A program made the translations under genes and the position numbers. DNA of 13,102 nt. It comes from a bacterium. GTDB lineage: Bacteria > CAIWAD01. Where the stretch lies: NCBI GenBank assembly GCA_030685015.1, contig JAUXWS010000077.1, forward strand, positions 1-13,102, written 5' to 3'. The first letter of the stretch is position 1, and each line of letters opens with the position of its first letter. The notes below the pieces were generated by a model, which did not search any database, was not told the origin of the DNA, and was given only the letters and a program-made list of their open reading frames with translations. Shown here in pieces: positions 7,006 through 13,102 of the stretch.

Positions 7006-7043
7006 CCAAGCGTTGATGAACAAAAGGATCAATCCATGCTTGG
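7006..7043. repeat. Imperfect inverted repeat in the divergent intergenic region
   Basis: CCAAGC (7006-7011) faces GCTTGG (7038-7043), and inside it GTTGAT (7012-7017) faces ATCAAT (7028-7033) with one mismatch or wobble; CCAT is inserted on the right side only. It lies between the phosphatase and pntAA genes, where an operator controlling one or both operons would be expected. It could also form an RNA hairpin in a minus-strand leader. No known operator consensus was recognised. Confidence 0.35.
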
Positions 7044-7135
7044 CTGGTGCGTCGCGAAGTCCGGGCGCCCAAGTCCGCGTCTTATCGGCAGATGGAGGGC
7101 CTGAATCGCGTTGCCGGGGGAAGTCGGGCGGCGAG

Positions 7136-7164
7136 TTGGGTCTTCGGGCCGCACCGCGTATTTT
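7136..7164 (+). promoter_or_regulatory. Weak promoter candidate for the pnt operon
   Basis: TTGGGT (7136-7141), a 17-bp spacer and TATTTT (7159-7164) match 3/6 and 4/6 of the sigma70 consensus. The element is placed 61 bp upstream of the pntAA ATG, in the only AT-rich spot of that leader. No good divergent promoter for the minus-strand operon was found in the same interval. Confidence 0.3.
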
Positions 7165-7224
7165 GAACCCCGTTCCACCTCGGAAGCGTCACGCGGAGAT
7201 GCCGCGCCACACACAGGAGACGCC

Positions 7225-8349
<1,125 letters not shown>

Positions 8350-8357
8350 GAGGAGCC

Positions 8358-8657
8358 ATGGACCTGCACACGATGGTCTACCTGATCTTCATTCTGTTGC
8401 TCTCGATCTTCCTGGGCTTCGAGCTGATCTCCAAGGTCCCCTCGACGCTGCACACGCCGCTCATGAGCGGTTCCAACGCCATCTCGGGCATCACCGTGGT
8501 GGGCGCCCTGCTCTCCGCCGGCTACGGGGGCAGCGACGTCCTCACCGTCGCCCTGGGCGCCCTGGCCGCCTTCTTCGCCATGATCAACGTGGTGGGCGGC
8601 TATCTGGTCACGGACCGCATGCTGTCCATGTTCCGCAGCAAGGGAGGCCGGTCGTGA
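8358..8657 (+). CDS. pntAB: NAD(P) transhydrogenase alpha-2 membrane subunit
   Basis: This encodes 99 aa with three hydrophobic helices (about 7-25, 35-57, 61-84), the standard size and topology of the separate alpha-2 subunit forming domain II with PntB. The conserved LHTPLMSGSNAISG stretch is at 31-44. Position 43 is Ser, whereas Thermus-type enzymes, as I recall, carry a proton-channel His here (NAIHG). The ATG follows AGGAGGAG (8348-8355), which overlaps the pntAA stop. Its own stop overlaps the pntB start as GTGA (8654-8657). Confidence 0.93.
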   Translation: MDLHTMVYLIFILLLSIFLGFELISKVPSTLHTPLMSGSNAISGITVVGALLSAGYGGSDVLTVALGALAAFFAMINVVGGYLVTDRMLSMFRSKGGRS

Positions 8658-10035
8658 GCCTGGAGTTCCTCATCAACCTGGCCTACGCCATCGCCGCCCT
8701 GCTCTTTGCCTTCGGCATCAAGATGCTGGCCTCGCCCACCACCGCCCGGCGGGGCAACGCCGTCAGCGCCGTGGGCATGGCCCTGGCCGTGGGCGCCACC
8801 CTGCTCGACCCGGCCATTGGCCGCTGGACCTGGATCATCGTGGGCCTGGCGGGCGGCGCCGTGGTGGGTGTCACCGCCGCCCGCACGGTGTCGATGACCG
8901 GCATGCCGGAAATGGTGGCCCTCCTGAATGGCTTCGGCGGCATCGCCAGCCTGATGGTGGCCTGGGCCGAATATGCGCGGGCCATGTCCAGCCAGACGGT
9001 CTTCGGCCTTTACCAATCCGTCACGGTGGCGATCGCGGCCCTGATCGGCGGCGTCACCTTCTCGGGGTCGCTCATCGCCTGGGCCAAGCTCAAAGAGGTG
9101 ATGTCGGGGCGCCCCATCATCTTCAGCGGACAGCAGGCCGTCAACGGCCTGCTCATCCTCGCCATCCTGGGCGCCGCCCTGCTCTTCGCGCTGGATCCCC
9201 CGGGCGCCCACCTCTGGCTGATCGTGCTTCTCGCCCTCTCCCTGGTCCTGGGCGTGATGGCCGTCATCCCCATCGGCGGGGCCGACATGCCCGTCGTCAT
9301 CTCGCTGCTCAATAGCTATTCCGGATTGGCGGCCTGCGCGGCGGGCTTCATCATCAGCAACAACGTGCTCATCGTGGCCGGCGCGCTGGTGGGCGCCAGC
9401 GGCATCGTGCTCACCGTCATCATGTGCAAGGCAATGAACCGCAGCCTGGCCAACGTGCTCTTCAGCGGCTTCGGCGCCGTTGTCCAGGGCGCCGCCAAGG
9501 CCAGCGGCGAGGTGAAGGCCCTCACGCCCGCGGACGCCTACATCCTGCTCGAAGCGGCCCAGAGCGTGGCCTTCGTGCCCGGCTACGGACTGGCCGTGGC
9601 CCAGGCCCAGCACGCCGTGCGGGAGCTGGGCGAGCTGCTGGAGAAGAACGGCTGCGAGGTGCGCTACGCCATCCATCCGGTGGCCGGCCGCATGCCCGGC
9701 CACATGAACGTGCTGCTGGCCGAGGCCAATGTCCCCTACGAGCAGCTAGTGGAGATGGAGGCGATCAACCCCTTGATGGAGACCGTGGACGTGGCGGTGG
9801 TGATCGGCGCCAACGACGTGGTCAACCCCGCCGCCCTGGACGACCCGGGCAGCCCCATCTACGGGATGCCCATCATCGAGGTGCACCGGGCCCGCACGGT
9901 CTTCGTGTTGAAGCGCTCCATGGCGGCCGGCTTCGCCGGCATCGACAACCCCTTGTTCTACGGGCAGAACACGCGCATGGTCTTCGGGGATGCCAAGGCG
10001 ACCATCACCAAGCTCGTGGCCGAGTTCAAGAGCGA

Positions 10036-10039
<4 letters not shown>
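8654..10039 (+). CDS. pntB: NAD(P) transhydrogenase beta subunit (membrane and NADP(H) domains)
   Basis: This encodes 461 aa, full length for PntB. Nine hydrophobic helices fill about residues 1-265. The soluble NADP(H)-binding domain III follows, with GYGLAVAQAQ (310-319), HPVAGRMPGHMNVLLAEA, VVIGANDVVNPAA, KRSMAAGFAGIDNPLF and a terminal helix after GDAK. It couples hydride transfer from NADH to NADP+ to inward proton movement and supplies NADPH. Start GTG 8654 overlaps the pntAB stop by 4 nt. In helix 3 the motif EMVALLNGFGG has Asn92 at the place of the E. coli beta-His91. The stop overlaps the downstream kinase start as ATGA. All domain III fingerprints look intact, so an active enzyme is expected. 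Confidence 0.95.
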
Positions 10040-12467
<2,428 letters not shown>

Positions 12468-12471
<4 letters not shown>

Positions 12472-12884
12472 ACGGCGGCCAGTCGCCCGCGTCGACAGGG
12501 CATCCAGCGCCGGAGGAAGCTGACGAGTACCGCCGCCTGGCGGCCAAGGGTCTGGCGCGGGCCTGCGCCGGCCGCTTTTTCGCCGCCCATGAGAGCTGGG
12601 AAGCATTGTGGCTGCGCCTTCACGGCGACGAGCGGGTGTGGATCCAGGCCTTGTTGCAGGCCGACGTGGCCTTGCACCATGCCGCCGCCGGCAACATGGC
12701 GGGCGCCGCCAGTCTGCGGGAAAAGGCGCGCGTCAAGCTGGCCCGCCTGGCATCCGACGAGTTCCGGCTGCCGGTCTGGGCACAGGATTTGGGCTTGCCG
12801 GAGGTGGTCGACCTGCTGGATCGGCTGCTGGCGTGGCAACCGGGGGAGGGGGGCGTGGCGCCCCCGCTCTTCGGCCCCCCCTGA
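12468..12884 (+). CDS. DUF309 family protein
   Basis: This encodes 138 aa. The family core is clear: RFFAAHESWEALWLR (36-50, with His41-Glu42 and Trp44-Glu45), IQALLQADVALHHAAAGN (59-76), then GAASLREKARVKL. DUF309 proteins are small all-helical proteins of unknown function with a conserved HExxE-like patch, sometimes suggested to bind metal. Residues 1-18 are Pro/Ser-rich and probably disordered, and the tail (GEGGVAPPLFGPP) is low-complexity. The start ATG overlaps the kinase stop as ATGA (12468-12471), so it is cotranslated with the kinase and is the last gene of the pnt operon. A perfect 7-bp hairpin, GGGGGCG/CGCCCCC (12849-12865), lies within its last codons without a T tract. No function can be assigned from context. 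Confidence 0.85.
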
Positions 12885-12911
12885 GTGATTGGCCTCCCAG
12901 TGATGCCTTTC

Positions 12912-12931
12912 ATCCCGGCGGAAGCTGGGAT
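12912..12931. repeat. REP-like palindrome
   Basis: ATCCCGGC (12912-12919) and GCTGGGAT (12924-12931) pair over 8 bp, with one G-T wobble, around a GGAA loop. In plus-strand translation the surroundings read FIPAEAGI, typical of the dispersed extragenic palindromes often mistaken for short proteins in many bacterial genomes. Its copy number cannot be judged from one window. Confidence 0.55.
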
Positions 12932-12966
12932 CCTGTCCATCCCTTCGGCAGCATCTTGCGGCGCAC

Positions 12967-13010
12967 GCGCCACCTTCCCACCTTTCTTCTGGCGAGAAGA
13001 AAGGTGGCGC
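12967..13010. repeat. Nested inverted repeats with two competing hairpins
   Basis: CCACCTTTCTTCT (12978-12990) pairs perfectly with AGAAGAAAGGTGG (12995-13007) around a GGCG loop. In addition, GCGCCACCTT (12967-12976) is a perfect 10-nt complement of AAGGTGGCGC (13001-13010). Both pairings need 13001-13007, so only one can form. There is no T tract on the plus side, so it is not a standard terminator; it may be part of a dispersed repeat with the palindrome at 12912. Confidence 0.6.
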
Positions 13011-13048
13011 CAAAGAAGCGCTCTCCAAGACCTCACCGGCCCTGACCA

Positions 13049-13066
13049 GCCCGCCTCACAGCGGGC
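13049..13066. repeat. Short GC hairpin near the window end
   Basis: GCCCGC (13049-13054) and GCGGGC (13061-13066) pair around CTCACA. CCTGAC (13041-13046) and GTCAGG (13083-13088) could form an outer stem. The 218 bp from 12885 to 13102 hold only these palindromes; the reading frames crossing them look like repeat translations, not genes. Confidence 0.4.
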
Positions 13067-13102
13067 GTCGGACAGAGGGCGCGTCAGGTGAATGAACATC
13101 CC

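Noticed and set aside
9424-10035. Upstream extension of the hybrid kinase frame
   Set aside because: It overlaps the intact NADP domain of PntB in another frame and reads as Arg/Gly-rich noise; the real start is the ATGA overlap at 10036.
12849-12865. GC hairpin as an intrinsic terminator of the pnt operon
   Set aside because: It lies inside the DUF309 coding sequence and is not followed by a T tract.
12885-13091. Small plus-strand frame starting at 12885 after DUF309
   Set aside because: It translates a REP-like palindrome and the nested hairpins; it has no ribosome binding site and no family resemblance.

Overview
This is a high-GC stretch of bacterial chromosome. Gram-negative character is suggested by a secreted lipoprotein with Ser after the lipid-bearing Cys, and by a three-gene proton-translocating transhydrogenase. 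The large Ser/Thr kinase-TPR protein, the PAS-rich soluble histidine kinases, a group IIC-like intron and the GC content would suit an uncultivated lineage of the FCB or Myxococcota type. No gene here fixes the phylum, so that placement is an inference.

Layout. Positions 1-375 hold the 3' end of a decayed group II intron: a truncated reverse transcriptase/maturase reading frame followed by RNA domains V and VI. A probable intrinsic terminator (381-404) and a sigma70-like promoter (420-447) separate it from a small lipoprotein gene (526-1107) with a ZU5-like beta domain. That gene ends in a strong terminator (1139-1165). Converging on it from the minus strand is a three-gene signalling operon, transcribed from about 7.0 kb down to 1.17 kb. 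It encodes a PP2C phosphatase, a 1144-residue Ser/Thr kinase with a degenerate ATPase-like middle and TPR repeats, and a GAF-PAS histidine kinase. The first junction is an ATGA overlap. At the second, the histidine kinase start lies 44 nt inside the end of the kinase gene.

Divergent from this operon, across about 240 bp holding an imperfect inverted repeat and a weak promoter candidate, runs a plus-strand operon. It encodes the three transhydrogenase subunits (PntAA, PntAB, PntB), a soluble three-PAS hybrid histidine kinase with a C-terminal receiver, and a small DUF309 protein. PntAB/PntB, PntB/kinase and kinase/DUF309 are each joined by 4-nt GTGA or ATGA overlaps. The last 218 bp carry REP-like palindromes and two mutually exclusive hairpins but no convincing gene.

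How the genes may work together. The minus-strand operon looks like a hybrid Ser/Thr-His kinase split into two polypeptides, with its antagonist phosphatase encoded first. No stand-alone response regulator with an output domain is present, so the histidine kinase partners must lie elsewhere. Genetic coupling of a soluble sensor kinase to pnt suggests, but does not show, a link between NADPH/NADH balance or proton motive force and phosphorelay signalling. The most notable points are the split kinase junction, the eroded ATPase module, the Gly replacing the catalytic-loop Lys, and a transhydrogenase whose membrane subunits appear to lack the His at both positions I know from studied enzymes.
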